NCBI RefSeq assembly: GCF_023330665.1
Contig: NZ_CP097127.1
Location: 3,394,292 to 3,458,291, forward strand
Length of the DNA stretch: 64,000 bases
Source: Conexibacter sp. S30A1
Lineage (GTDB): Bacteria; Actinomycetota; Thermoleophilia; Solirubrobacterales; Solirubrobacteraceae
Direction of reading: 5' to 3'
Position numbers and translations under genes: made by a program. Positions within the stretch are counted from its first letter, which is position 1, and the number at the start of each line of letters is the position of its first letter. Below are positions 48,956 to 56,899 of this stretch, piece by piece. The notes beneath the pieces are model-generated. The model was given only the letters and a program-made list of their open reading frames with translations. It searched no databases and was not told the origin of the DNA.

Positions 48956-49714
48956 GTGCCCGCGGTGCCTGAGGGCGAGCGGTCGCTGCCCAGGCCGCCT
49001 GACGCCGCCGCGTGGGCGTCCGCGCCGCTGCTCGAGACCATCCCGGGGGCAGCCCTGCCGGGGCTGATCAGTGACGGCGGCGGGCTGCCCTTCGAGCCAG
49101 CGAGATTGACGCGCGCAGCGGCGGCGCTCGATCCGCAGGACGCTGCCGTGACGGCGCTGCTCGTGCAGATCGACCGCGGCCGCCAGCTCGCGCAGCCAGC
49201 ACGCTTGCTGCGACCCAGGGCGAAGCCGACGCCGCTTCCGCCCGAGGTGATGCTGGACGGATGGCGCGAGCTGGCGCGTGACGACGAGCAGGCGCTCTTC
49301 GGCCGTGGGGCGCCACCGCACCTGCTGACCGTCGCGGTGAGGCGTGCGCGTGGTGGGCGCTGGGAACCGCTCGGCGCCTCCAACTCGCGGCCGCTGCGGG
49401 CGGTCAGGGACGGTATACGGGCATCGTCCTGGCGCCTTGACCGGACCATCCGACTCGACCCCGACTCGCCGGTGCTGCACATTCTCGTGACCGAGCGGAC
49501 GATGGCCAGCGGCACCCCCGTGGCCGAGCGGCTGCTGGCGCCGGAGCTCTACATCGACACCGAGGTGCTGCTGCTGCGTGTGTACGTGAGGCCGCTGGCC
49601 GGCTATGTCGGGCGGGCTGGAAGGCATGAGACACCGGTGCGCGTGGCCCTGCCAGAGCCGCTCGGTGGCCGCACGGTGCTCGACGGGGCGCTGTTTGAGC
49701 CCGGGGCGCGGTGA
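48956..49714 (+). CDS. Protein of unknown function
   Basis: 252 residues, GTG start 11 bases after the methyltransferase, so probably the same operon. Ala/Arg/Pro/Leu-rich and soluble, with no signal peptide, membrane helix or recognisable motif. Codon usage and third-position GC look like the neighbours, which supports a real gene. Confidence 0.6.
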   Translation: MPAVPEGERSLPRPPDAAAWASAPLLETIPGAALPGLISDGGGLPFEPARLTRAAAALDPQDAAVTALLVQIDRGRQLAQPARLLRPRAKPTPLPPEVMLDGWRELARDDEQALFGRGAPPHLLTVAVRRARGGRWEPLGASNSRPLRAVRDGIRASSWRLDRTIRLDPDSPVLHILVTERTMASGTPVAERLLAPELYIDTEVLLLRVYVRPLAGYVGRAGRHETPVRVALPEPLGGRTVLDGALFEPGAR

Positions 49715-49716
49715 GG

Positions 49717-50055
49717 TCAGCTGCTGGCCAGCGGGCCAGCAGCTGAAGCGCGGAGCTTGGCGTCAGACCAGCGCCAGCAGAACCACGCGGTGACGGCTGA
49801 GACCAGCAGCACCGACGGCCAGGCGCCGATCACCAGGCCGATCACGTGCGAGAGCGCAAACGCCGCCAGGCCGACAAGCGTCAGGCGCCTTGCGGTCGCG
49901 CGTCCGTCGCGCCTCGCCCACACGTAGATGCAGGTCAGGCCGAAGGCAGCCATCACGAGGCCGCCGAGCGGACGTGAGCCGGTGCCCACTGCGACGCCGA
50001 AGCCGGCGATCAGGCCCGTGGCGGCGAGCAGGGAGGTGGGAACGCGGCTCTGCAT
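49717..50055 (-). CDS. Small multi-pass membrane protein
   Basis: 112 residues with about four hydrophobic segments (S-L-L-A-A-T-G-L-I-A-G-F, L-G-G-L-V-M-A-A-F-G-L, L-T-L-V-G-L-A-A-F-A-L, W-P-S-V-L-L-V-S-A-V). No family recognised. Located between two oppositely oriented genes. Confidence 0.6.
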   Translation of the reverse strand: MQSRVPTSLLAATGLIAGFGVAVGTGSRPLGGLVMAAFGLTCIYVWARRDGRATARRLTLVGLAAFALSHVIGLVIGAWPSVLLVSAVTAWFCWRWSDAKLRASAAGPLASS

Positions 50056-50073
50056 TGGTGGTGTGTGGGTTCT

Positions 50074-50859
50074 TCAGGCAGCGGCGGTGGCGTTGTAGCG
50101 GTCGCGCCACTGGATCGCCTCGCGCAGCTCGCCAAGGTCGTAATCGGGGCCGCTCACGCGGAATGTGAGCTCGGCCACGCCGGCGTCAGCGAGATCATCG
50201 GCGAGTCCCAGCGTGTCGCTGAAGGAGCCGAGCACGTGCTCGATCGTATTTGGATCGCGGCCGGCTTTTTCGCAGTGCTGGGCGAGAATGGCCGTGAGGC
50301 CAAGGTACTCCTCGACGCTGTCGACGAAGGTGTGCCACATCTGCGCGTGCTCGGCCACCAGGCGCAGGGTGACCTTCTCGCCGCGGCCGCCGATCAGGAT
50401 CGGCAGCTCGCCGAGCGGGGGAGGATTGAGCTTGCTCAGGCGCGCCTTGATCAGCGGCAGGTCGCGGGCGAGAGCTCGCAGGCGGTCGGGTGCGGTGCCG
50501 AACTCGTAGCCGTACTCGTCGTAGTCGCGCTGAAACCAGCCGGCGCCGATCCCGAAGATCACGCGACCCCCGGAGAGGTGGTCGACCGTGCGGTGGACGT
50601 CGGCCAGCAGCTGCGGGTTGCGGTAGGAGTTGCAGAACACCAGCGCTCCCACCCGTGCGCGCTGGGTGCTGGCGGCCAGCGCCGAGAGTGAGACGACGCC
50701 CTCAAAGTGCTTACCGTCCCGCTCGCCAGAGAGCGGGTAGAAGTGATCCCAGGTATAGATCGTGTCGGCGCCGAGCTCCTCCGCGGCCTGCCAGGTGCTG
50801 CGCATCTTGGCGAAGTCGGCGTGTTGGGGCTGGACTTGGACACCGATGCGGACGGGCAC
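50074..50859 (-). CDS. LLM-class F420-dependent oxidoreductase
   Basis: 261 residues. Luciferase-like TIM barrel with T-W-D-H-F-Y-P-L, the V-G-A-L-V-F-C-N-S-Y-R-N-P segment and G-R-V-I-F-G-I-G-A-G-W. In actinobacteria such proteins usually use coenzyme F420. Substrate unknown. GTG start. Confidence 0.85.
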   Translation of the reverse strand: MPVRIGVQVQPQHADFAKMRSTWQAAEELGADTIYTWDHFYPLSGERDGKHFEGVVSLSALAASTQRARVGALVFCNSYRNPQLLADVHRTVDHLSGGRVIFGIGAGWFQRDYDEYGYEFGTAPDRLRALARDLPLIKARLSKLNPPPLGELPILIGGRGEKVTLRLVAEHAQMWHTFVDSVEEYLGLTAILAQHCEKAGRDPNTIEHVLGSFSDTLGLADDLADAGVAELTFRVSGPDYDLGELREAIQWRDRYNATAAA

Positions 50860-50910
50860 GCGGGCGGCTCCTTTCGTGGTGTTGGTCGGGGTTCGGGCCG
50901 GGGTGGAGGC

Positions 50911-51615
50911 TCACGGTGCGGCCGGGGCCGCCCTGGCGCGCAGGTCAAAGTAGAGGAGGCTGATTAGCAGCGTTGTGAATGACTGGGCGAGCACCGCGAA
51001 CAGCAGGCCGATGGTCGTCGAGGCCAGCGTGTTGCCGTCGCCGATGATCACCGCAACCAGATAGGTCAGGAAGCCCTGGATCACGAGCAGCCCCAGCACG
51101 CGCCAGAAGTTGCGCCGTGTGAGCGCCATTGTGCGTCCGATTGCGTCAAACCAGTTGGTCTGCTCGACTGCTGCCACGGGCGCTGCCACCGCCAGGCGTA
51201 CGGCCAGATATATGCCCGGCACCACGAAAAAGATGAAGCCCACGAACTCAGAGAGCCCGGCCACGATTTCGGCCGCGGCGACGACCGGCAGAACACGCAG
51301 CGCCTGGGCGAACACGCTTCCGAAGCTGGGCGTCACGCCGTCGCCGAGGTCGACCAGCGCCTGCGTCTCGAGTGCCGTCACGAACGGGTTCACCAGTGCC
51401 AGATCGATCAGCCCGAGCAGCAGCAGGAGGGCGGCGGTGCCGCTGCCTTTGCCCGCCGAGACCAGCGCGAAGATGACCTCGTAGGGAACGACGATCGCGC
51501 CGGTCAGCGTCAGGAACAGCAGCGGCCGGCGTGCGTAGATGCCCATCGCCGCACGCACGATCTCGCCAATCGTGCGGGGTTGCTCGAGCGAGATGTGGTC
51601 GGGGTTTGCGTTCAA
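50911..51615 (-). CDS. Membrane protein, glycerophosphodiesterase-membrane-domain-like
   Basis: 234 residues with about six hydrophobic segments. The pattern I-G-E-I-V-R-A-A-M-G-I-Y-A-R-R-P and the late motif A-V-E-Q-T-N-W-F-D-A-I-G-R-T-M-A-L-T-R-R-N-F-W-R resemble the membrane domain family related to glycerophosphoryl diester phosphodiesterase (YciC/GPDPase_memb). TTG start; function unknown. Confidence 0.65.
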   Translation of the reverse strand: MNANPDHISLEQPRTIGEIVRAAMGIYARRPLLFLTLTGAIVVPYEVIFALVSAGKGSGTAALLLLLGLIDLALVNPFVTALETQALVDLGDGVTPSFGSVFAQALRVLPVVAAAEIVAGLSEFVGFIFFVVPGIYLAVRLAVAAPVAAVEQTNWFDAIGRTMALTRRNFWRVLGLLVIQGFLTYLVAVIIGDGNTLASTTIGLLFAVLAQSFTTLLISLLYFDLRARAAPAAP

Positions 51616-51800
51616 CTGCTGGTCTTCCGGGGTTCCCTGACGGGCGACCGACCCCAGTGTGCCATGCGGGGCTGGGCGAGCGGGTCGATGCTGTCGGGTC
51701 GGCCCGATGGGGCGGTCCGGCGGTGCGGCGGGCCCGCACGGCGCTGGCGCGGTTCTCGCGCTGGCGGCCTGCGTGGCTGCACGCTACTCTGAGCGGGCCT

Positions 51801-51873
<73 letters not shown>

Positions 51874-51879
51874 CTGGTG

Positions 51880-52178
51880 GAATCGACGGCGGTGGTCACG
51901 TCCTTGCACCCCAGGCCGACGGCGTCCAGGGCGGACGGCAGCTCGTCCTCGGGCGTGACGGTGTGGCGCGCGAACGGCGCGTCCCTGACCTCCGCGGTCT
52001 CGCCCATATCGATCAGGATGCGCTCTTGATCGTGCTCGATCAGCCAAGCGCGGATCGGCATCGGTTCTGACCAGGGTCCGGGGAGGAACAGGTCAAGGCG
52101 TCGCCGGACCCCGAGTCGGGGATAGAGGAATGACTGCCTGAGCACGACGTGGCCGATGGGAAGCGCGTGGATCCTCAT
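51880..52178 (-). pseudogene. Metallo-beta-lactamase-fold lactonase, truncated by the tRNA-Thr locus
   Basis: About 100 residues match the N-terminus of N-acyl-homoserine lactonase-type MBL proteins (M-R-I-H-A-L-P-I-G-H-V ... P-I-R-A-W-L-I-E-H ... I-L-I-D-M-G-E). Homology ends at D-V-T-T-A-V, just before the expected H-x-H-x-D-H zinc motif, where the sequence becomes the antisense of tRNA-Thr. So all zinc ligands are lost and the product cannot be an active lactonase. Its ATG overlaps the TetR stop (ATGA). Confidence 0.75.
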
Positions 52179-52777
52179 GCCTTGACCAGCTGCTTGAGCA
52201 TCCGTGCAAAGAGGCCAGGGTCCACGGACTCGGGGTCCGCGATGTACTCCATCGCCAAGCCGTTAGACAGCGCCATCGCCGCGACCGCGAGGTCTTCGGC
52301 GGGGACGGGGAGCGGGTCGCCCGCCGCGGCCGCGTGACGCTCGACGAAGCCGGCGATCACAGCCCGAGCGGCACGCCGCTGGCCGGCCCATTCCGCGCTT
52401 CGTTCGGGGTCGCGCACGGCGCGCGCCCAGCACTCGATGAACAGCAGCTGCCAGTCCCGCTGGGTCGTGAACAGCGCTGCCAGGCCATCCTCGGCATACT
52501 CAAACAGCTGTTGCAGATCGCGCTGCCCGTCGACGGCGTCGGCGACGGCCGCGAGGCGCTGCTCGAGCCGATCCGCGACCAAGGCGAAGAACAGCTCGTC
52601 CTTCCCGGAGAAGCTCGAGTACACAGCACCCTTGGTCAATCCCGCGGCAGCGGCGACCTGGTCCAATGATGCGCCGTCGTACCCACGCGAGATGAACACC
52701 TCGCCGGCCGCGCGCAGGATGCGATCGCGCGTCTGAGCGCGGGTGGGGCGGGTCCGGGTGGAGGTCACAGCCTCCAT
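52175..52777 (-). CDS. TetR-family transcriptional regulator
   Basis: 200 residues from the ATG at 52777. N-terminal TetR HTH: R-D-R-I-L-R-A-A-G-E-V-F-I-S-R-G-Y-D-G-A-S-L-D-Q-V-A-A-A-A-G-L-T-K-G-A-V-Y-S-S-F. The ligand domain has no diagnostic motif. It is coupled to the truncated lactonase gene, which it presumably once regulated. Confidence 0.9.
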   Translation of the reverse strand: MEAVTSTRTRPTRAQTRDRILRAAGEVFISRGYDGASLDQVAAAAGLTKGAVYSSFSGKDELFFALVADRLEQRLAAVADAVDGQRDLQQLFEYAEDGLAALFTTQRDWQLLFIECWARAVRDPERSAEWAGQRRAARAVIAGFVERHAAAAGDPLPVPAEDLAVAAMALSNGLAMEYIADPESVDPGLFARMLKQLVKA

Positions 52778-53282
52778 ACTAGCGGTATTCAATACTATTG
52801 GTATGGAGACCCGATGGAGCCCGCCGAACGACTCCACTCGAATATCTGTCCGAGCGCGAACTCAGGTCATGACCGGCACCGAGCGACAGTTGCGCTCGTC
52901 GCCAGTCGCCAACCGGCGCGGTCGCCGGCGGAGGGATCGTGCCGACTGCCCTGCTATCCCGACGACAGCAGGACGCCTGCGCCCTTCACCTGGTTTGCGC
53001 TCGAGGCAGGTGTCTCAGGACACCGCCCGACGCACCCGAGTTTCGCCAATTGCGTGCCTCCGGGCCGAGTGGTTCCTGGTCGCCAAAGGCATCGCGTCGG
53101 TCGCGTGTACGCGAGCACGGAAGCGATAGTCAGCGAGTTGCCTCCTTGCCGGGCAAACGAGGCTCCGACCGTAATCGCGCGAGATGCTTGCGCCCTCGTG
53201 AAAGCGCAACTCGGCGTGCGCATCGAGACGTACAAGCTCGCGTGACTTTCCGTACCGGCAAGTTGTGTGCTAGCTTTCCGGT
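52778..53282. other. ~500-base spacer with no convincing gene
   Basis: Several overlapping frames are open here on both strands, but none has a recognisable protein motif, a good ribosome-binding site or consistent codon use. The left end holds the TetR operator and the right end the promoter of the membrane-protein/HTH pair. It could be a decayed gene. Confidence 0.5.
52785..52795. promoter_or_regulatory. Palindrome upstream of the TetR gene
   Basis: GTATT-C-AATAC is a perfect 11-bp palindrome centred 13 bases upstream of the TetR start, embedded in a longer imperfect repeat (TACTAGCGG... / ...CTATTGGTA). It is a likely autoregulatory operator. Confidence 0.55.
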
Positions 53283-53289
53283 ATGGAAA
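53271..53289 (+). promoter_or_regulatory. Leaderless promoter with palindrome over the start codon
   Basis: TAGCTT lies 6 bases before the ATG at 53283, and TTTCC-GGTAT-GGAAA (53275-53289) is an inverted repeat that covers the start codon. This is the kind of site where the regulator encoded downstream in the same operon could bind to control itself. Confidence 0.5.
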
Positions 53290-53762
53290 ATCAGTCGTCG
53301 GGTTCGGTCCCGCCCGCCTCGGCCCGAGCGCAGCTACGGGCCGCTCGTCGGGCACACGACGCATCGGCTCGTCGTGCGATGCTCCCGGCGGGGTTCATCC
53401 TCGCGTTGAGCGTCTTCTGCGGAGCGCAAACGATCACGCCCAAGTTCAAAGGGCCGGGAGATGTGGTGTCGATCGTCGCGGTCGTGTGGTTCCTCGCTGA
53501 GCTTCTGAGAGTGTCGGCTCGTAATGGGTGGCGTCCGCTTGGTTCGATCCCGAAGCCCAAGTGGGACATCACAGAGGTGACGCTCATCTGTGTTGCGGTG
53601 CTTGTTGGCGGCGTGGTCGATCCCCATATGCTCGCCAGCCACGGCAATACGGCGCTTGCGAGCTGGGTGCTCGGTGGCGCCGTGAGCGTGATCGTCGCAG
53701 CCTGCCTGTTCGCCGCACAGGCTTCCTATCGGCGTCGTGCCTCTCGGGCGTGGCAGCGGTGA
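53283..53762 (+). CDS. Membrane protein of unknown function, coupled to an HTH regulator
   Basis: 159 residues. A basic, Ser/Ala-rich N-terminus (~30 residues) is followed by about four membrane segments (M-L-P-A-G-F-I-L-A-L-S-V, V-V-S-I-V-A-V-V-W-F-L-A, V-T-L-I-C-V-A-V-L-V-G-G, V-L-G-G-A-V-S-V-I-V-A-A). No family recognised. Its stop overlaps the next start (GTGA), so the two proteins probably work together. Confidence 0.7.
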   Translation: MENQSSGSVPPASARAQLRAARRAHDASARRAMLPAGFILALSVFCGAQTITPKFKGPGDVVSIVAVVWFLAELLRVSARNGWRPLGSIPKPKWDITEVTLICVAVLVGGVVDPHMLASHGNTALASWVLGGAVSVIVAACLFAAQASYRRRASRAWQR

Positions 53763-54133
53763 GCGAAGCAGCGTTCGACGAGTTGATTCACGCGCCCCTG
53801 CGTCTACAAATATGCGCGATGCTCTCACCGGTACGGTCGTTGCCGTTCTCCGACGTACGCGACAGCCTGGAGATCTCAGATTCGGTTCTGAGCAAGCACC
53901 TCTCAGCGCTCGCCGCAGCCGGGTACGTGGAGGTGTCCCGCGTGCGAGCGAATTCACGCTCCCGGCGGCAGGTAACACTCACCAAGCCGGGGCGCGCGGC
54001 CTTGCACGGGCACCTGGCTGCGCTGCAAGCGATCGCCGCCGCAGCGGCCATAGCCGAGGAGCCATCCGACGCCCCTGGCCCAGAGCGCCAGCATGCGCGT
54101 CGAGAAGTCGCCGTCGACCTCCGGATCGCGTAG
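53759..54133 (+). CDS. Winged-helix transcriptional regulator (ArsR/MarR-like single domain)
   Basis: 124 residues. F-D-E-L-I-H-A-P-L-R-L-Q-I-C-A-M-L, then F-S-D-V-R-D-S-L-E-I-S-D-S-V-L-S-K-H-L-S-A-L-A-A-A-G-Y-V-E-V, then a wing (S-R-S-R-R-Q-V-T-L-T-K-P-G-R-A-A-L). This is the HTH_27-type single-domain regulator often paired with a small membrane protein. GTG start within the upstream stop. Probably controls its own operon through the palindrome at 53275. Confidence 0.8.
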   Translation: MSEAAFDELIHAPLRLQICAMLSPVRSLPFSDVRDSLEISDSVLSKHLSALAAAGYVEVSRVRANSRSRRQVTLTKPGRAALHGHLAALQAIAAAAAIAEEPSDAPGPERQHARREVAVDLRIA

Positions 54134-54282
54134 GTAGCCGACCACCGGTACCTATGCACCAACCTTGGCGGCACCGGCCGCGCTATCCGCGCAAAGCGCA
54201 ACTGTTCGCTTGAGCCCTGGCGATCGCGTCGTGGCAGCAAAACCGGTTCGCGACTGCGGGTCTTTGGGTGTCCAGGTGTCAG

Positions 54283-54573
54283 CTACTGGTTGCTGATCGC
54301 GGATCGGGCAGTGGTCTTCTCGGCGTAGCGCTGCCGCGCTGCCTGTCGAGATACTCCGAGCGCGATTGCGATCCGGTTCCACGAGTGGCCGCGGGCGCGG
54401 GCGATCTGAACCGCCTCCCGGAGCCTTGCCTCGTCGGCTCGCATTGCGCTGGCCGCGGTGGCGATTGCGCGTAGGTCACTGACGTCGTCGAGCTTGGCGG
54501 GATCAAGCTCATCGGCCCACTGCTCAAATCGTGCGGCCGCCTCGTTGATCTCTTCGTCGGTGTGCTTGGTCAT
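54283..54573 (-). CDS. Putative antitoxin with C-terminal helix-turn-helix
   Basis: 96 residues from the ATG at 54573 (a GTG at 54582 is also open). An acidic N-terminal half is followed by A-R-G-H-S-W-N-R-I-A-I-A-L-G-V-S-R-Q-A-A, a helix-turn-helix. It lies six to fifteen bases after the small BrnT-like gene, a pairing seen from memory in many actinobacteria, so it is called a candidate antitoxin/autorepressor. Confidence 0.6.
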   Translation of the reverse strand: MTKHTDEEINEAAARFEQWADELDPAKLDDVSDLRAIATAASAMRADEARLREAVQIARARGHSWNRIAIALGVSRQAARQRYAEKTTARSAISNQ

Positions 54574-54588
54574 CGTGGTCACCGTCCT

Positions 54589-54807
54589 CTATGGCAGGAA
54601 CTTCGGTCGCGCTGGCATGGCATGAATGACGACCGGATCCTCGCCCTCGAGGTCGAGGATCCCGATCTCAAGGAGAGTGCCGTCCCTCGCGGGGCCGATG
54701 AGCATCGCGAACTCGTCAGCGACGTGCTGGCGGATCGCGTTTCGTATCGCATGCTCGATGTCATCGTCCGAGGCTCCGTGCCTGCGCGCCGGCTCACCTA
54801 TCCTCAT
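54589..54807 (-). CDS. Small BrnT/RelE-like candidate toxin
   Basis: 72 residues: R-R-H-G-A-S-D-D-D-I-E-H-A-I-R-N-A-I-R, then L-I-G-P-A-R-D-G-T-L-L-E-I-G-I-L and D-P-V-V-I-H-A-M-P-A-R-P-K-F. The pattern (short helix, G-P-D-x-x-G-x-L-L-E-I strand, V-I-H-A-M-P-x-R-x-K-F end) is that of a common uncharacterised actinobacterial small protein encoded with an HTH partner. Toxin activity is not demonstrated. Confidence 0.6.
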   Translation of the reverse strand: MRIGEPARRHGASDDDIEHAIRNAIRQHVADEFAMLIGPARDGTLLEIGILDLEGEDPVVIHAMPARPKFLP

Positions 54808-54842
54808 CTAGACAAGCTAGCTTGTCTAGATGCCGTCGTCAA
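54805..54842 (-). promoter_or_regulatory. Leaderless promoter with 28-bp perfect palindrome
   Basis: On the minus strand: -35 TTGACG (54837-54842), 17-base spacer, -10 TAGCTT (54814-54819), then 6 bases to the ATG. A 28-bp perfect palindrome (54805-54832, half-site CATCTAGACAAGCT) covers the -10, the start point and the start codon. This is an ideal autorepression site for a toxin-antitoxin complex. Confidence 0.75.
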
Positions 54843-55006
54843 CATCTTCTGTTCGAGGAATCCAAGGTCGTGAGCCGCGACCTCAGACACGCGCGCGAGA
54901 TCCGCGCTAAGCGCGCATCTCGGCAGGTGCTTCAAGACACCTCAGGCGAAGCGAAAGCGCGACTGGGGCGCCTCGCGGCAGCGGTCGCGTTCGTGCAGGA
55001 TGTCGG

Positions 55007-55022
55007 TACAATGTCCGGACAT
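55007..55022 (+). promoter_or_regulatory. TacA promoter with start-overlapping palindrome
   Basis: TACAAT (55007-55012) lies 8 bases before the ATG. ATGTCCGGACAT (55011-55022) is a perfect 12-bp palindrome overlapping both the hexamer and the start codon. It fits autorepression by the TacA-TacT complex of this operon. Confidence 0.65.
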
Positions 55023-55296
55023 GGCGACAGGTACACGTTCCCGAAGGATCGATGTTCGCGTGACACATGAACAGGACGCGATCATCCGTGAAGCCGCCGC
55101 GGCGTCTGGACAAACCGTCTCTGCGTTTCTGCTCAGCGCCGCTGAGGGGCGGGCGCGGTCGGTGCTCGATGAACGCCGCCACCTGGTGATGAGCGACCGC
55201 GGGTTTGCTGCGTTCGCTGCCGCACTGGATGAACCTGGGGAGCGTGTCCCTGCGTTGGATGAGCTGCTCGGGTTGCCACCAATCAGCAGCACGTGA
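55021..55296 (+). CDS. DUF1778 (TacA-like) antitoxin
   Basis: 91 residues. Ribbon-helix-helix start (R-R-I-D-V-R-V-T-H-E-Q-D-A-I-I-R-E-A-A-A-A-S-G-Q-T-V-S-A-F-L-L-S-A-A) with a C-terminal tail that in TacA proteins wraps and neutralises the toxin. The ATG at 55021 gives the canonical start. Its stop overlaps the GNAT toxin start (GTGA). Confidence 0.88.
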   Translation: MATGTRSRRIDVRVTHEQDAIIREAAAASGQTVSAFLLSAAEGRARSVLDERRHLVMSDRGFAAFAAALDEPGERVPALDELLGLPPISST

Positions 55297-55793
55297 GTGG
55301 GCTGTCGCTGGTCCCGCTGAGCGCGGGCCAGGATCTCAGCGGGTTTGAGTGCGGCAACCCCGAGCTTGATCGATGGCTGATCGATCACGCGATGGCCAGC
55401 CAGAAGGCTGACCTGGCGCGCACCTACCTCGTCACCTCGGCTGACGCTGTTGCCGGGTATGTGAGTCTCACAACTGGATCGATCCGTCCTGAGGCCGCAC
55501 CGAGGCGCTACGCGAGAGGCATGCCGCGCTATCCGATTCCGACGATCCTGATCGCACGACTTGCCATCGACCGGCGCTACCATCGCCAAGGGCTCGGCAG
55601 CCGCCTTTTGGCAGAAGCGCTACGCCTCGCCGTCGCCGCCAGCGACACCGCCGCGGCAAGGCTCGTCGTTGTTGACGCCATCGACCAACAGGCCGCCGCC
55701 TTCTACAGACGGTGGGGTTTCATCGACGTCCCCGAGAACCCGCACCGACTGTTTCGCAAAATCAGCGACATCCGCACCTCGCTGCCGCAGTAA
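55293..55793 (+). CDS. GNAT-fold toxin (TacT/AtaT-like tRNA acetyltransferase)
   Basis: 166 residues. The F-E-C-G-N-P-E-L-D-R-W-L start, I-A-R-L-A-I-D-R-R-Y-H-R-Q-G-L-G-S-R-L-L (acetyl-CoA P-loop R-x-x-G-x-G) and A-F-Y-R-R-W-G-F near the end match TacT-type toxins, which acetylate charged tRNAs and stop translation. Paired with DUF1778. No damage visible, so this module is likely functional. Confidence 0.88.
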   Translation: MSGLSLVPLSAGQDLSGFECGNPELDRWLIDHAMASQKADLARTYLVTSADAVAGYVSLTTGSIRPEAAPRRYARGMPRYPIPTILIARLAIDRRYHRQGLGSRLLAEALRLAVAASDTAAARLVVVDAIDQQAAAFYRRWGFIDVPENPHRLFRKISDIRTSLPQ

Positions 55794-55905
55794 AGCCGCT
55801 GGGTCCGGCGCCCACGACCGCTCGCCCGAACGCGCACAACCCGCGCGAAGCAGAACGAAAGCTCCGCCGGCTGAGATGCGCGTGGTTTGAGAGGAGCGAG
55901 ACTGG

Positions 55906-56379
55906 TTACCTGCGTCGGTTGCGGTGATCGCCGTCGCTCGGCCAGTTGACGTTGTTCAGCAGGTCTGCCCAGTTGACGTCTCCTGGAGACTCGGCGAGCG
56001 CGATCACAGCCGCGCACAGCAGGGCGATCACGCCGAGCACGGCGAAGCCGAGGGTGGCCGCCAGCGGCGTAACGACGAACAGCGCAATCGGGCGCCTGAC
56101 GAACGGTCGGGCCAGCACGATCCCTCCAGCGGCGAACACGGCAACCCCGAGCGCGATCAGCGCGATGTCGGCACGACTGCGGAGCATCTCATGCCAGACC
56201 AGCCGGATTGTGTAGTGCGTGAGCGTTCCGCCGACGCCGTCCTTGTTCGCGCGGCTCAACGCGGCGGTGGTCGGAATGCCGACACCGACAGCCTGCAGCG
56301 CGATCCCCCAGGCAAGCCAGCGCGAACGATTCTCGACCGGTCTGAGTTCACGATCCAACAGACGAGTAACCGCGCTCAC
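55906..56379 (-). CDS. Small multi-pass membrane protein
   Basis: 157 residues from the GTG at 56379. Three or four hydrophobic segments (W-L-A-W-G-I-A-L-Q-A-V-G-V-G-I, I-A-L-I-A-L-G-V-A-V-F-A-A-G-G, L-G-F-A-V-L-G-V-I-A-L-L-C). The start is supported by -35 TATGAC, a 17-base spacer, -10 TAGGAT (56387-56392) and 7 bases to the GTG. Unknown function. Confidence 0.65.
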   Translation of the reverse strand: MSAVTRLLDRELRPVENRSRWLAWGIALQAVGVGIPTTAALSRANKDGVGGTLTHYTIRLVWHEMLRSRADIALIALGVAVFAAGGIVLARPFVRRPIALFVVTPLAATLGFAVLGVIALLCAAVIALAESPGDVNWADLLNNVNWPSDGDHRNRRR

Positions 56380-56638
56380 GGCGCCGATCCTATCCCTCAG
56401 AGCGAGACCGTCATAGAGCGGCAGCAGCCCTCCAGTCCGCGCCAAGCATGTCGGTTGTCTCTCGAGCCTAGATTCGCGTGTGATGCTGTAAGCAGGGCTC
56501 GCTGCGGTGTACCGGGATCGCGAGTGGGGCGCTTGAGGCAGCCGAACACCGTGAGTCTCGAGCATGCTGGCCCGGTATCTGCGGGCAGGCTGCGATGCTT
56601 ACGCCTGTCGAGCGTCGCTCTGTTTCGGCATGGCGTGG

Positions 56639-56899
56639 TCACTGTGATCCGGCATCAGGGGGGATGCACGAAATAACGAGAGAACCCGGGGTGCTGAGGA
56701 ACGGCTTGCAACGAAGGCCGCGGGTCAGGGGCCGAGCTGGTTGCCGTCGCGCGTTTGTGACCGCTGCGCTGCCGCTGTTGATCACTCGCCACCGGGCGAG
56801 TCGCGGGACGCGGGCAGCTATCGGGGATGTGGGGCGCGGACGGGCGAGTGATCTGACCCAATCGCGCCAGAACGACGCAAGCACCTCACGCGTTGGCAT
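56639..56899 (-). pseudogene. Candidate RelE-like toxin, apparently scrambled
   Basis: 86 residues. The start M-P-T-R-E-V-L-A-S-F-W-R-D-W and the end R-G-L-R-C-K-P-F-L-S-T-P-G resemble the two ends of a common actinobacterial toxin-like family (F-W-R-D-W-x-R-L ... G-L-R-V-K-x-x-x-x-T-P-G), but the middle is unrelated, as if paired frameshifts had shuffled it. The start overlaps the upstream antitoxin-like gene by 14 bases. Probably inactive; assignment is from memory of the family. Confidence 0.4.

Noticed and set aside
53030..53230. Possible repeat shared with 57100-57240 (both contain GAAAGCGCAAC and CAAAGG-type words)
   Set aside because: The matching words are short and occur in a different order, so no homologous segment can be supported by eye.
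54830..54910. A 26-codon frame starting at the outer ATG of the 28-bp palindrome on the plus strand
   Set aside because: Very short, no motif and no separate promoter; the ATG is forced by the symmetry of the palindrome.
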